Shown: in pieces, positions 22,101 through 31,909 of the stretch
How the letters are laid out: every line of letters begins with the position of its first letter
Numbering within the stretch: position 1 is the first letter of the stretch
Source of the DNA: Turbatrix aceti
Taxonomy: Eukaryota; Nematoda; Chromadorea; Rhabditida; Panagrolaimidae
DNA: 64,000 nucleotides
NCBI GenBank assembly: GCA_963969345.1
Contig: OZ017767.1
Coordinates: forward strand, 6,166,739-6,230,738
Direction of reading: 5' to 3'
Translations under genes and position numbers: made by a program
Notes under the pieces: model-generated
What the model was told of the DNA's origin: nothing
The model's database searches: none
The model's input: only the letters and a program-made list of their open reading frames with translations

Positions 22101-23119
22101 AGTATTTTCGGTTCAAAATTCATTTATGCCAAAAAATTTTGAACCTACGTTTTGGTGTTTTTTGTGCATTTTCGAAACAAAAAATTTTTTTATAGGTTCC
22201 AATGGACGCCAAATTTTGGTCAAAATGAGTCCATATCAAAAAGTCGACTCTGGAAACCAGAGTTGTCGACCGAGCCGAGCATCGAGCCGAGCATTTCGAG
22301 CATTCGAGCGAGCCGAGCCGCTCGCTCGAATGCTCGGCTCGAGAACCACCGAGCCGAGCCGAGCGGCTCGAATGCTCGGCTCGGTAATTTTGGCTCGGTC
22401 GACAACTCTGCTGGAAACCATAAACAATCCCTACCATTTCTTCAGAGACGGTGAATGACGGCAAATCGACCGGGATGGCCCGTGGCAGCAGAACAGCCAG
22501 CTGGTGCGTTGGGTCGGTGGACCTCAGGACAATGATGACCCGAAACTGAAAATCTCGGCAGGAATCTGGGATCGTGAAGGTTATCTGCGGTGTTGACGAC
22601 GCTCCCTGCAAATTGCATTTATTTGAACGTCGGGATCAACAGGCAAAAAGTGTGTATCTTACAGCGAACATCCACTGATCAACATCGATGCTGATGGCTG
22701 AATATTCAAAAACGTAGATGAAAGCGGCCGGGATGGGCTCCAGAATGCGGACCGAAATCGTGTGAGCGTTTTTGTAGGTTGTCTCGACACCTGGGACCGT
22801 GCTTACGATACTTGCTGAAGTTTATCTGTGTCAAAGAACACTCGAGCGACAAAAAAACAACTCACCATCGATCATGGCATCCGTAACATAGGTGCACTCG
22901 TCTTCGCTGTCCCGGATGGGACAGTTGCAGTACACCGCTTTCGGCTGAAGAAAAAAATTGAAAAAGACCCTTCCACCCCAAAATTACCGTTCCAGAGGTG
23001 ACGCAGCTGAGGTAGCACTCCGTGGCGCACCTCGCTCTCCTGCTCGGCGACGCAACGGCTTCCGGCAGACTCCAGAAGGCAAAGATGACCGCGAGGAGAC
23101 AAGACAGCGTTAATTTCAT
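19112..23119 (-). CDS. Unrecognised type I membrane protein with FN3-like domain and Thr-rich stalk
   Basis: Twelve exons: 23119-22988, 22944-22866, 22814-22663, 22605-22435, 21915-21561, 21508-21170, 21120-20924, 20677-20253, 20207-19913, 19861-19673, 19581-19474, 19375-19112; 901 aa, frame kept throughout. Signal peptide 1-23; a Cys cluster (RCATECYLSC ... YCNC ... DEC); a beta-rich region and an FN3-like segment (about 298-410) starting SVSVTSKNGAAVVSWNPPTP; a second Cys cluster (CSTC ... CQEC); a Thr/Pro mucin-like stalk (about 512-570); another Cys-containing ectodomain (CDCP ... CIRGISCP); one TM helix (about 800-825) bounded by KR and RDKKR; and a ~75-residue cytoplasmic tail. The TM is completed only by splicing exon 11 to 12 across a weak GTATCG donor. 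I do not recognise the family. A surface receptor or adhesion role is plausible but unproven. Intron 4 carries a hAT-like element. Confidence 0.75.
22258..22410. mobile_element. 153-bp hAT-like MITE with perfect 19-bp TIRs
   Basis: Begins CAGAGTTGTCGACCGAGCC (22258-22276) and ends with its exact complement (22392-22410). The interior is GAGCC/CATTCGAGC-rich. An 8-bp direct repeat CTGGAAAC flanks it on both sides (22250-22257 and 22411-22418). Sits in intron 21916-22434 of the membrane-protein gene. Shares TIR and interior style with the element at 3285-3823. Confidence 0.9.
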
Positions 23120-25529
23120 GACTGACAGCTAGACTTTGTCGCGCATAATAAAAGTCAGTCGATGACAACAACTTATGATGCCTAAAATGGACTCGGCTCA
23201 GAAAAAAACGGGCACTCGTGAATCGTGAATCGTGAATAAAAATAACAAGAGGCGTGCTTTGGAGCAACACTGGATCAGATGGAGGGGGGATTGCCGCGTA
23301 ACAACTCTGCAACTGGTCAGTCAGCGGTCGGTCTATGGCGCGGTGGAATCCATCTGGTGAGCGCATAGGCATGATGCACTTAACATGATGACTTCTGCCA
23401 CTTAACATACATCTCTCATCGGTTTCTTTCATCAAGCGGTTGGCTCTTCAGGCCTCAAGGTCGATCGTCGATCGCCGATCGCGCAGAGGCTCGGAGTGCC
23501 GATTGTGACAAAAAGAGCCCGAAGCACTTTTACAGAAACTTGTGTTTTTAACCCAGAAGGGACAAAAACTGGGCCGATAGTCTGGATTTTGACCGAGACA
23601 AAATTTTTATACCAAGCAAAAATGGAGTTTTTCAAAATTAAAAAAAAAATTGTTTCGTCATCAACAACTCTTTTTTTTGAGTGAAAAGTACAGAAACATT
23701 GTTCTAATTTTTAGTATATTCAAAAAATTTCAACTTATTTCCAATTAAATACAACGGCGTTAAAGCAACGTTAAAAATAAAATTATTACGAAAAAATCAC
23801 TGAATCATCGTTTTTTACTAGTTTTTAGGCTTTTAGACCCAATTTTTAGTCCTAGGCTTTTTGGCAGACACAGCCCCAAATTTTGTCCCCCAACCGAAGC
23901 AACTCAGAATAGATCGATCAAAGTACATAAATACTAACATGTTTTATCAAAAAAGAGAAAAGTGCAGATCTGGGTAGTCCGAAGCACTCCGGAGACACGC
24001 CGGATGATCCAAAATGTCCTAGCGAGCCATAGACGCCTCCGACGAACCAGTGGACGTCGAACCTGCGCAACAACGCCACCAAGGATCAATGACGTGCTCT
24101 ATTGCTGGAAGGGATGATGACCAAACAACCCAACTCTATCGACCATCGACACGGTCACTTTGTCAAGTCAAGTTGTTTGAGTAATTATCCATCGACTACG
24201 CCCGCCGCACTTCTTCCTATCCTGGAAGGAAGAAGGGTAAGGGTAATCGATCTAAACTAAACTTTTTTTGCTCGCCATGATTAGAATGCTTTTTTTTCTT
24301 TTCCTGACACCCGTAATTGTAGAATTGTGGATTTCGACTTTTTCTCCTGCATCCATTTAATTTACCGGCGAAACGGTAACGTCTGCACCCCACCGTCCAC
24401 CTTGATGTAGTACTTCAGGGCAGTCAAAAAGTGGTCATCTCTTCACCGAAGTAGGTCGTCTTCGCCCGCAAAAACAGAATGCGGTAAATCCCTGCCTTTG
24501 AAGACGACCCAGTCAACTTTCGTAGAAAGCAAGCACACACCAATTTTAGGAGACTCGGCGGTCCGGTCGGTCGGTGTTTTGCAAATGAGGCAAGCATCCC
24601 GGATCGGATCGGGTCAATCGTCCGTTTTCCTCGCATCCGTCATCGCCAAGATAAATTGGCTCTGCTCAAGTGAGTAACATAATTACGGTATATTTCAAAA
24701 AATGACGGCATTGTAAAATTTTAAATGATTTTTGAATCAGAATCATTTCAATTAAAATCGTATTTTTGCGTTTTATCGAGATCATCTGTGCATCATTTCA
24801 TTTGTGGTTACGTCAAATAAAAAAAAAGATCAGGGACTGATTCGCAGAAAAAATGCGCTGAAAATAAGAACAACAACGAATCGTCATGTTGTGCAATGAT
24901 GAGTCAAAACACAGACAGACAGCTTGCAAAAATGGTGATTGGTGTTCTCAGGAATCAATAAAATATCAAAAAATGAGCCAATGTCCAGGAAAATTGTTTT
25001 TTTTTTTGCATGCATTTTCGTTTCTCATCCTTCCCGCCTTCTCGGGATTGTAAAAGGAAATGCAGGGTATATATTTCAACTTTTACGTTTTTCACTTATT
25101 CTTTTCATCGGTCAGAAAACAATTTCCCCTGCTACAGGCTAAAAAAAGTGGCCGTAAACATGTTTTTGCAACCCTTTTTGAAGGGATAAAAAAAGCTGAG
25201 AAAAACATTGCGTAGATTTTTCGTGCCGAGAGTATTGCTTGAGTGTTAGACGGCTTTACATGAGCGGGCGAGCGATGAGCTAGTTTGTCGACCGCGTTGT
25301 CAATTTTCAGTGGTGCTTTCTTTACCGAACGGACGAGACCACCGATACAGGGGTTTCACTTCATACGGGCTACACGTAACTCCCGGTGTTGCTCTGATTT
25401 TCATCTCGATTCTTGCAAGCTGGGGTTCAGTTTTTGAATCCAACTCATTCCATATTTTTTCATCTTCTTTCTTCCTTCAATCGACCTTTGCGCTCTGTGA
25501 TTGTGGTTTGACCACAAAATCACGTCATC
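23120..25529. other. 2.4-kb intergenic region between divergent genes
   Basis: Lies between the membrane-protein start (minus) and the eRF1 start (plus), so it should contain both promoters. No supported coding or RNA gene seen; AT-rich with no long repeat. Confidence 0.5.
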
Positions 25530-27507
25530 ATGTCGGCCCAGAATGGAGAAGATTCTGCCGATCGCAATGTCGAGATGTGGAAGATCAAAAAACTCATCAA
25601 GAGTTTGGAACTTGCAAGAGGGTGAGTTTTTTATTTCATTCTTTTCCTTTTTTATCCTATTTTTTTTTACTAAAAATTGTACAAAAAACATTTTTTTGCG
25701 CATTTTTTACAGTTGTTTTTGGTTTTTATATGTTTGTAGTTGTTTTGAATGCAAAAATTTTACATAGGTATCCTAAAAAACAGTTTTAAACTTATTTTGT
25801 ATTTTTTAGCAACGGAACTTCCATGATTTCGCTCATTATTCCTCCTCGGGATCAAATTGCTCGGGTTTCAAAGATGCTTGCCGATGAATATGGTACTGCT
25901 TCAAATATCAAGTCTCGCGTCAACAGGTTATCCGTCTTGGGTGCTATTACTTCTGTCCAGGCCCGTCTGAAACTGTATACCAAAGGTTTGTTTATTTTTT
26001 TGATTGAATGTTTTATAGTTTGTTTTTTCTGTTTTAGTCCCTCCAAATGGTCTCGTGGTCTACTGCGGCACCATCGTGACAGACGACGGCAAGGAAAAGA
26101 AGGTCAACATTGATTTCGAACCCTTCAAGCCTGTGAACACATCACTCTACCTCTGCGACAACAAATTCCACACAGAAGCGCTACAATCGCTTCTCACCGA
26201 CGACAACAAGTTTGGCTTCATCATCATGGACGGTAACGGCAGTCTGTTCGGTACCCTGCAAGGAAATACACGAGAAGTTCTTCACAAGTTCACCGTTGAT
26301 TTGCCAAAGAAACACGGTCGTGGTGGTCAGTCTGCGCTTCGTTTTGCTCGTCTTCGCATGGAAAAGCGTCACAACTACGTGAGGAAGGTCGCCGAAACCG
26401 CCGTCGAAATGTTCATCAAGAACGACAAGGTTGCGGTTGCTGGCCTCATCCTGGCTGGTAGCGCGGATTTCAAGACCGAACTCGGTCAGTCGGATATGTT
26501 CGATCAACGTCTGCAGGCCAAGATCATCAAGACTGTCGATATCTCGTATGGCGGTGAAAACGGATTCAACCAGGCTATCGAACTCGCTGCTGACGCGCTT
26601 CAAGATGTCAAATTCATCCAGGAAAAGAAATTGATAGGTGCTTTCTTCGACGAAATTTCACGCGTGAGTTCACTGCTTTTTTTTGGTATTTTTGGAGGTT
26701 TATTTGGGTTTTTTTGTAGGATACCGGCAAGTATGTCTTCGGCGTTCAAGAGACACTCCAAGGCCTTGAGATGGGAGCCGTCGAAACACTGATCTGTTGG
26801 GAGAATTTGGACGTTATCCGATACAGGATGAAGAAGGCCGACGGCGAAGAGAAAGTTGTCATCCTTCGACCAGACCAAGTCGAGGATAAATCCAAGTTTA
26901 ACGACCCAGATACAGGAGCTGAAATGGAAATGACCGAAAGCTGTTCACTACTTGAATGGTTGGCGAACAACTACAAAAAGTTTGGTGCTTCTTTGGAAAT
27001 TGTGACCGACAAGTCTCAGGAAGGAGCGCAATTTGCTCGAGGTTTTGGTGGAATTGGAGGTGAGTCCTTTACTTTTACAAAAAAAATTTTATTCAATATA
27101 TATATTTTTTATAAGTGTCATAGAATGTTTTTTTTTCTCTTGGCGTTTATGTATGTCTCTGCCAAGTCAGCAAGTAGTCAGCGTTCATAGACTAATTGTG
27201 TTAAGATGGAGACAGAGTAAGCGGGTACTCTTTGGGTTGCGTAACTACCAGTTCTTGGTGTGTTGCGTGATCCTTTGTATCGTAGCGCGAGGTAAGAAAG
27301 TGTGTTCGAGGGTGGCTCATGCTTTCGGTGTGTGCAAAACTTCGAATATTAGTTGTACCTCGCACAATTTTTTTAGCAAAAATTATTTGTATCACTGACG
27401 ACATTCATTGACGTGGATATTGTTTTTCAGGGCTCCTACGCTATAGAGTTGATTTTCAAGCTATCGAAGTTAACGAAGAAGACGATGTCGACCTTGATGA
27501 CTATTGA
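25530..27507 (+). CDS. etf-1: Eukaryotic peptide chain release factor subunit 1 (eRF1)
   Basis: Five exons: 25530-25621, 25810-25985, 26038-26663, 26720-27059, 27431-27507; 436 aa, against 437 in human. Decodes all three stop codons in the ribosomal A site and triggers peptide release together with eRF3. Domain N carries TASNIKS (NIKS near residues 63-66) and YLCDNKF (YxCxxxF). Domain M has the catalytic GRGGQS loop. Domain C ends [15 protein letters not shown] followed by an acidic tail [10 protein letters not shown]. All functional motifs are intact. The gene converges with the 214-aa gene on the other strand, 193 bp between stops. The last intron (371 bp) is longer than the others and shows no recognised feature. 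Confidence 0.98.
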
Positions 27508-27700
27508 TTTATTAAATTAACGTCATTGTCCCGTGGCGGGACGCACAATGGGTGTTTGTTTGAAGTAAACATGCCGTTTTTTGTATTTATCGCAAGAAAT
27601 GTGTTTATTGTATCCCGGAGTGACGAGGAGGGGTGCCACGGTTTATTTTTCTGGAAAATATCAGTAACATGGAAACAGAGAGCATCCAATTTTGATGGTG

Positions 27701-29013
27701 TTATCCGGATTGCGTAGACGAGGCAGCGGTTGACGGAGGAGTTTTTTTCTTTTCCGTCTCAGAAATCACGGATGTCAGTGGAATGTCCAAAGTACGCTCT
27801 ACTGAATTTTCGTTAGAATGGTGCTTCCGGAATTTGTTGATGACCAAAGTTGGATCGGAATTGTTCTTCTGGTACACCTTTCGGGAGCTGGAAGTTGAAC
27901 TGCAGCTGGGAGAAGCGATTCGGAGGGATTCGATCGCGGGCATGCGAAGGATGTCGTCCGAAAGGTGGTGGCGGTCACTTTCCTGAAAATTGTGCTTTGT
28001 CAACGAATTTGAGTTTTTTGGAAACTGTGCGAGGTGAATTTGGTTTTCCCGGGTCATCATGCACCAAACAGAGAAAAAAAAACGTTGGTCATGAATGTCA
28101 TACCTGGGTTGGAGTGTTCTTTAGCGCTTCTGTCTGCGGGGACGACACAACGTCTGAACCTACCAGTGGCTGAGATTCCTGCGTAGAAAAGGCTTCGAGT
28201 GAATGAAAGGTTTCCTGGCGTTGCTTGCAGAAGGCTTTCATGCGGAGTGCCGGCAGCATCTTGCGTGTGATATCCTCGCTTGTCTTGCGATCCTGCTCAA
28301 GCCTCGTTGTGGTAGGTGTTTTCTGGCGCTCGAACGTCTCCCTGAAGCCGTTTAACGCCTTAGGGGGGAAAGGGAGAGGAGGTAAGTGAGTTATCGACAT
28401 GTGCAAATGCAAAAACGCTGCGGAGGGCCACTTGCAAGCATGCCAGAGTGAGTGATAGACGGCGCAGATGTTTTTAAAATCTATCGAGTCTAGCAACTTG
28501 AGAGGCTGGTAATTTGGAATGGTGCGGAATTGCCTGCTACGGCCATGGAACAAGCCTAAATTCCTAACTTCCAAACTGGGTTCATTATGCGCGCTCAGGA
28601 TCAAGAAATACGCCTTTTTCTTGTTTTTGGTTCGTGGGAAGACAATTACAAGGCAGCGAAGGCCCCAGGGCCCTGCAAGGTGCTTCTAAATATTTACTGG
28701 ATTCCATTCATGGTATTTTTTTACTCTCGGTGGACTTTTTTGTTTTCCAAGCCGACAAAACTGCCATTTTGAAGATTCTGGATATTTCACCGGCTTTTTA
28801 CAGTCCCAAAAATGCATACCAGGCGGCAAAATGAAAAATACGGAGCCATTTGCATTCAAAAAAGGTCCCAACAATTTTTTAAACTCACTCTTCGCCAAGG
28901 ACTTCACTGGGATCGACGTCGGATTTCTGGACCTTTTGAAAAAACTCGATCATATCCATGAGCTGCTCGCCATCTTCGCCCGTGGCGGTGCCGTTGACGG
29001 AGTTGGCAGCCAT
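27701..29013 (-). CDS. Unrecognised 214-aa hydrophilic protein
   Basis: Three exons: 29013-28889, 28341-28104, 27982-27701; phases 2 and 0 agree across both junctions. The N-terminus (MAANSVNGTATGEDGEQLMD) is acidic with a short amphipathic stretch MIEFFQKVQ. The middle is charged (KTSEDITRKMLPALRMKAF) and the C-terminal third is Ser/Thr/Lys-rich and likely disordered. No signal peptide, TM segment or known domain. Two minus-strand AATAAA motifs (complements at 27642-27647 and 27604-27609) follow the stop. The 547-bp first intron could hide an extra exon. Function unknown. Confidence 0.6.
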
Positions 29014-29986
29014 GGTCGTCGACTACGCAGGTCGTCGAAAAGGGGAGCAGACTGCCGTGGCACGCCGTCGGTGAGGTGTCCGCTGTGATGGACTGACAAG
29101 AGTGGCAAGAGCTGCGCTGAAAGACAGAAAGCATCGACGTGCGCGGAATAGGGGGCATACGCGAAGCGGGACAGGTTGGATAACGGTAGTAGCAGGCGAC
29201 AGGCGAGACTGACTCTTTGCGGTTCGAACCTGGCGGAAAATTGCCGTGGCAGGGGGCACAGGTTGCCGCGTTAGCAGGCGGCAGCGGCGGCAGGCGGCTG
29301 CCGCAACCAACCTTTGTTCGCTCCTTGGACATTTGAGTTTTTTACCCACGTGCACCCGCCCCTGGGGTGGGGGTGGCTGTTGTACATGCGAACGAGAACG
29401 AGAACTTGAATGCACGTGGATTTGTATGTATGATAGACGGCGGCGGTGGCGGTGGCGACGGCAAATGGCAATGGCACAACAATGCCGGCAAGCCTGTTAC
29501 CTGGAGACGCCTAATTCCATTAACACGCACGTTACGGCACGGCAGGCGTGAGCGCCGACACTCACGTGCGGCTGGATGGCCTCTTCGATTGTTTATTTAC
29601 CTTTGATTAACGATAACCACGGTTTTTAGAAAAAAACAAGGTTGTTTGTGGATGATTACGGTAGGTTTTCAACTTCCTAGAAATTTCCCGACACGAAAAA
29701 AACTACGGTAGGTTTTTTAATTTCTCAAAAATTTATCTTGACACGAAGAAAGTTAGAATTCTTCATCTTCCCCAAAAAATTATCCGACACGAAAAAAAAT
29801 ACGATAGGCGTTCAGCTTTCTCAAGAATCTCCTGACACGAAAAAACTACGGTAGAACTTTAACTTCCTCGAAAATATCTCGACACGAAAAAACTACAGTA
29901 GTGACACATCAGCGTCCTCTAAAAATCCTGGCACGAAAAAAACTGGGAATTCAAGTTTATTGTGCTTTATCTTACAAATCATGCAT
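29014..29986. other. Intergenic with 48-bp tandem repeat
   Basis: 29014-29590 is GC-rich with no supported gene and should hold the promoter of the 214-aa gene. 29645-29945 is a tandem repeat (separate entry). A minus-strand AATAAA (complement at 29956-29961) lies 26 bases after the dehydrogenase stop. Confidence 0.5.
29645..29945. repeat. Tandem repeat, period about 48 bp, six copies
   Basis: The marker GACACGAA recurs at about 29690, 29740, 29786, 29834 and 29881, with GGCACGAA at 29930. Each unit reads roughly ACTACGGTAGG, a pyrimidine stretch TTCAACTTCCTC, then GAAAATNTC before the marker. It starts just downstream of the dehydrogenase 3' end. Confidence 0.85.
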
Positions 29987-30957
29987 TTACGATCGTCGGT
30001 TGACGGGATATTCATAGAATCCTGCAGAGGTCTTTCTGCCGAGTTTGCCCTGTTTGGCGAGGTTATCCAGGATTTGAGGGGGATCGTAGCGGGGATCATT
30101 GGGATAGGTCTGATGCCATCCGTCAACGACAAATTTGAGCGTGTCGAGACCGATGTAGTCGCTGAGCTCGAAGGGGCCCATGGGATAACCGGTGCCCTGC
30201 TTCATCGCGATGTCGATGTCTTCTTTTGTCGCGTCACCGCGCTCGTACATGCGCATTGCGTCGAGGAGGTACGGTATGAGGAGGTGGTTGACGATAAAGC
30301 CGTGCGTGTCCTTGCATCGCACCGGAGACTTTCCAAGACCGCGGACAAACGCGACGAGGGCCTCGTTGACGGCGTCGAGAGTCTCGTCGCCGCGGACGAC
30401 TTCGACGAGCTTCATCGCGGGTACGGGGTTGAAAAAGTGGAGCCCGGCGAAGCGCTGGGGTCGCGCGAACTTGGCTGACACCTCGGCGAGTTGGAAGGAG
30501 GACGTGTTGGTGACGACGATGGCCTCAGGTGACAGGTAGGCTTCAATGTCTTCCAGGAGCTTGTGTTTCACTTTCATGTCTTCAACGACGGATTCTATGA
30601 CCAAATCTGCGGTTTCCAGTCCTGCGTCGGCGTAGTCAGTCGCTCCCTGGAGATTCTGCATGATGGAATCGACGAATTCGTTCTGCGCGGCTTCGTCGCC
30701 CGGGAATTGCTTTCGCGCACCCCGAAGTACTCCGTTCCGAATTTTGTTTGTCACTTCGTCAAGGCGCTGCTCGTTTCTCGCCACGATTGTTACGTTGAAC
30801 CCTTTTTCGACGGATACCTAAAATGAAAAATAAAAATAAGAAATTTTAGTTTTTTGTTGCTTGTGCGCATCCAAAATCCTACCTGCGCAATACCCGAGCC
30901 CATCAGGCCGGTCCCGATGACGACGACGTTCTCGATGGCGACGCTGTCTACTCCCAT
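29987..30957 (-). CDS. HADH: 3-hydroxyacyl-CoA dehydrogenase (short chain, HADH family)
   Basis: Two exons: 30957-30883 and 30817-29987; 301 aa. Oxidises L-3-hydroxyacyl-CoA to 3-ketoacyl-CoA with NAD+ in fatty-acid beta-oxidation. The Rossmann motif GTGLMGSGIAQ is at residues 14-24; the catalytic His lies in LHFFNPVPAMKLVEVV; TNTSSF and GFIVNHLLIPYL are typical, and the C-terminal domain ends KTSAGFYEYP. The family's mitochondrial members carry a 20-30 residue targeting sequence; here only about nine residues precede the first strand and no in-frame ATG lies upstream, so location is uncertain. No C-terminal SKL. Function is secure. Confidence 0.95.
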
Positions 30958-31909
30958 GGCTGATGAGTTGTTTGTTGTCGTTCGCACAAGACACAACAGA
31001 GCATCAAGAGCTGCGATCACTCCACGCTTCCCGACTTTATATATTTTTTCCCGGTAGCCTCGTATTCACGTGTGCATCGTGCGAGCGAGTCCCTTATCAC
31101 CCCGCAACGCGGAGTCCCCATGTCAGGCCAGACGCGGGCGGGGACCAGAGAAGAATCAAGCTTGTAGGGGAGGAAGCTTGCGTGATACGCATGTGCCTTG
31201 CCGGGTGGTTGTGGGTACATCACACCACTCGGGTTCTCAGGTGCTCGCAGCTGGCGTGTTCGACCGTAATCATCGGCAGTTTTCTTTCCTCTTTCCCCCC
31301 CCCCGTGCAAAGAGGCGCGGGTCGGTCAACACGGATAGTTAGCTTGGGACGAGCAAAGATCAGCCCTACCGAAAGTTGGGTCGGCTCCGAGAACTCTGCG
31401 TGTCCAATGAGGTCGGCCCGGAGAAGCTGCGAGATCTTCGGTTTGTGTGTACAATTGTGTTCCGATCGAGGTTTTTCGTTCATGAATGAACACGAACAAT
31501 TTGTTAATTTTGTTCGAGAAATCGAACGAAAATGAACATTTTTGACCATGTTCGCGAACGAACACGAACGAACATCGAACAAATTTTTTTTTGCCAAATT
31601 TTGTTCTGTAACCGAGAAAATTGCGTTTGTAACGGTCTTCTTACTGTTTTTTTGTAGCTAAAGTGACTCTTTTTTGTTTTTTGTTATCAAATTACAGCGT
31701 TTTTGATCTAATTTCTCTAATATACCCAAAATTGGTGGCCTATTTTGTTCGATTTATCCGTTCGAAAAATTTAGAAATATTCGCTTACGAACATAAATAA
31801 CGCAATTTATAAAAAAATAGTTTATAAACGAAAATAAATAATAGTTTTTAAATTTCTTCGCAAGCGAACACAACAAAAACATCATAATTTATTTCAAACA
31901 CCCTTCAAC
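30958..31909. other. Intergenic between dehydrogenase and ENGase genes
   Basis: 952 bp. The first 500 bp, including a C tract near 31298, should hold the dehydrogenase promoter; 31478-31880 is a dispersed repeat copy. Minus-strand AATAAA (complement at 31888-31893) lies 17 bases after the ENGase stop, inside the repeat margin. Confidence 0.5.
31478..31880. repeat. GTTCGCGAAC-rich dispersed repeat, least interrupted copy
   Basis: Contains TGTTCGCGAACGAACACGAA-type palindromes near 31548, the tttttgaccatgttcgcg block, gccaaattttgttc, an AT-rich core, then ttttgttcgatttatccgtt and a final tcttcgcaagcgaac. The same blocks in the same order occur in the split copy in the ssl-1 intron. No ORF. Confidence 0.65.

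Noticed and set aside
27060..27430. Possible snoRNA in the long last eRF1 intron
   Set aside because: No convincing C/D or H/ACA box arrangement found by eye.
29221..29230. GGTTCGAACC, resembling a tRNA B box
   Set aside because: No A box at the right distance and no acceptor or anticodon stem can be folded around it.
29645..29945. CRISPR-like direct repeats
   Set aside because: Copies are diverged end to end with no unique spacers; a eukaryotic tandem repeat.
30958..31020. In-frame upstream extension of the dehydrogenase
   Set aside because: It has no ATG, only GTG; the ATG at 30957 is the first usable start.
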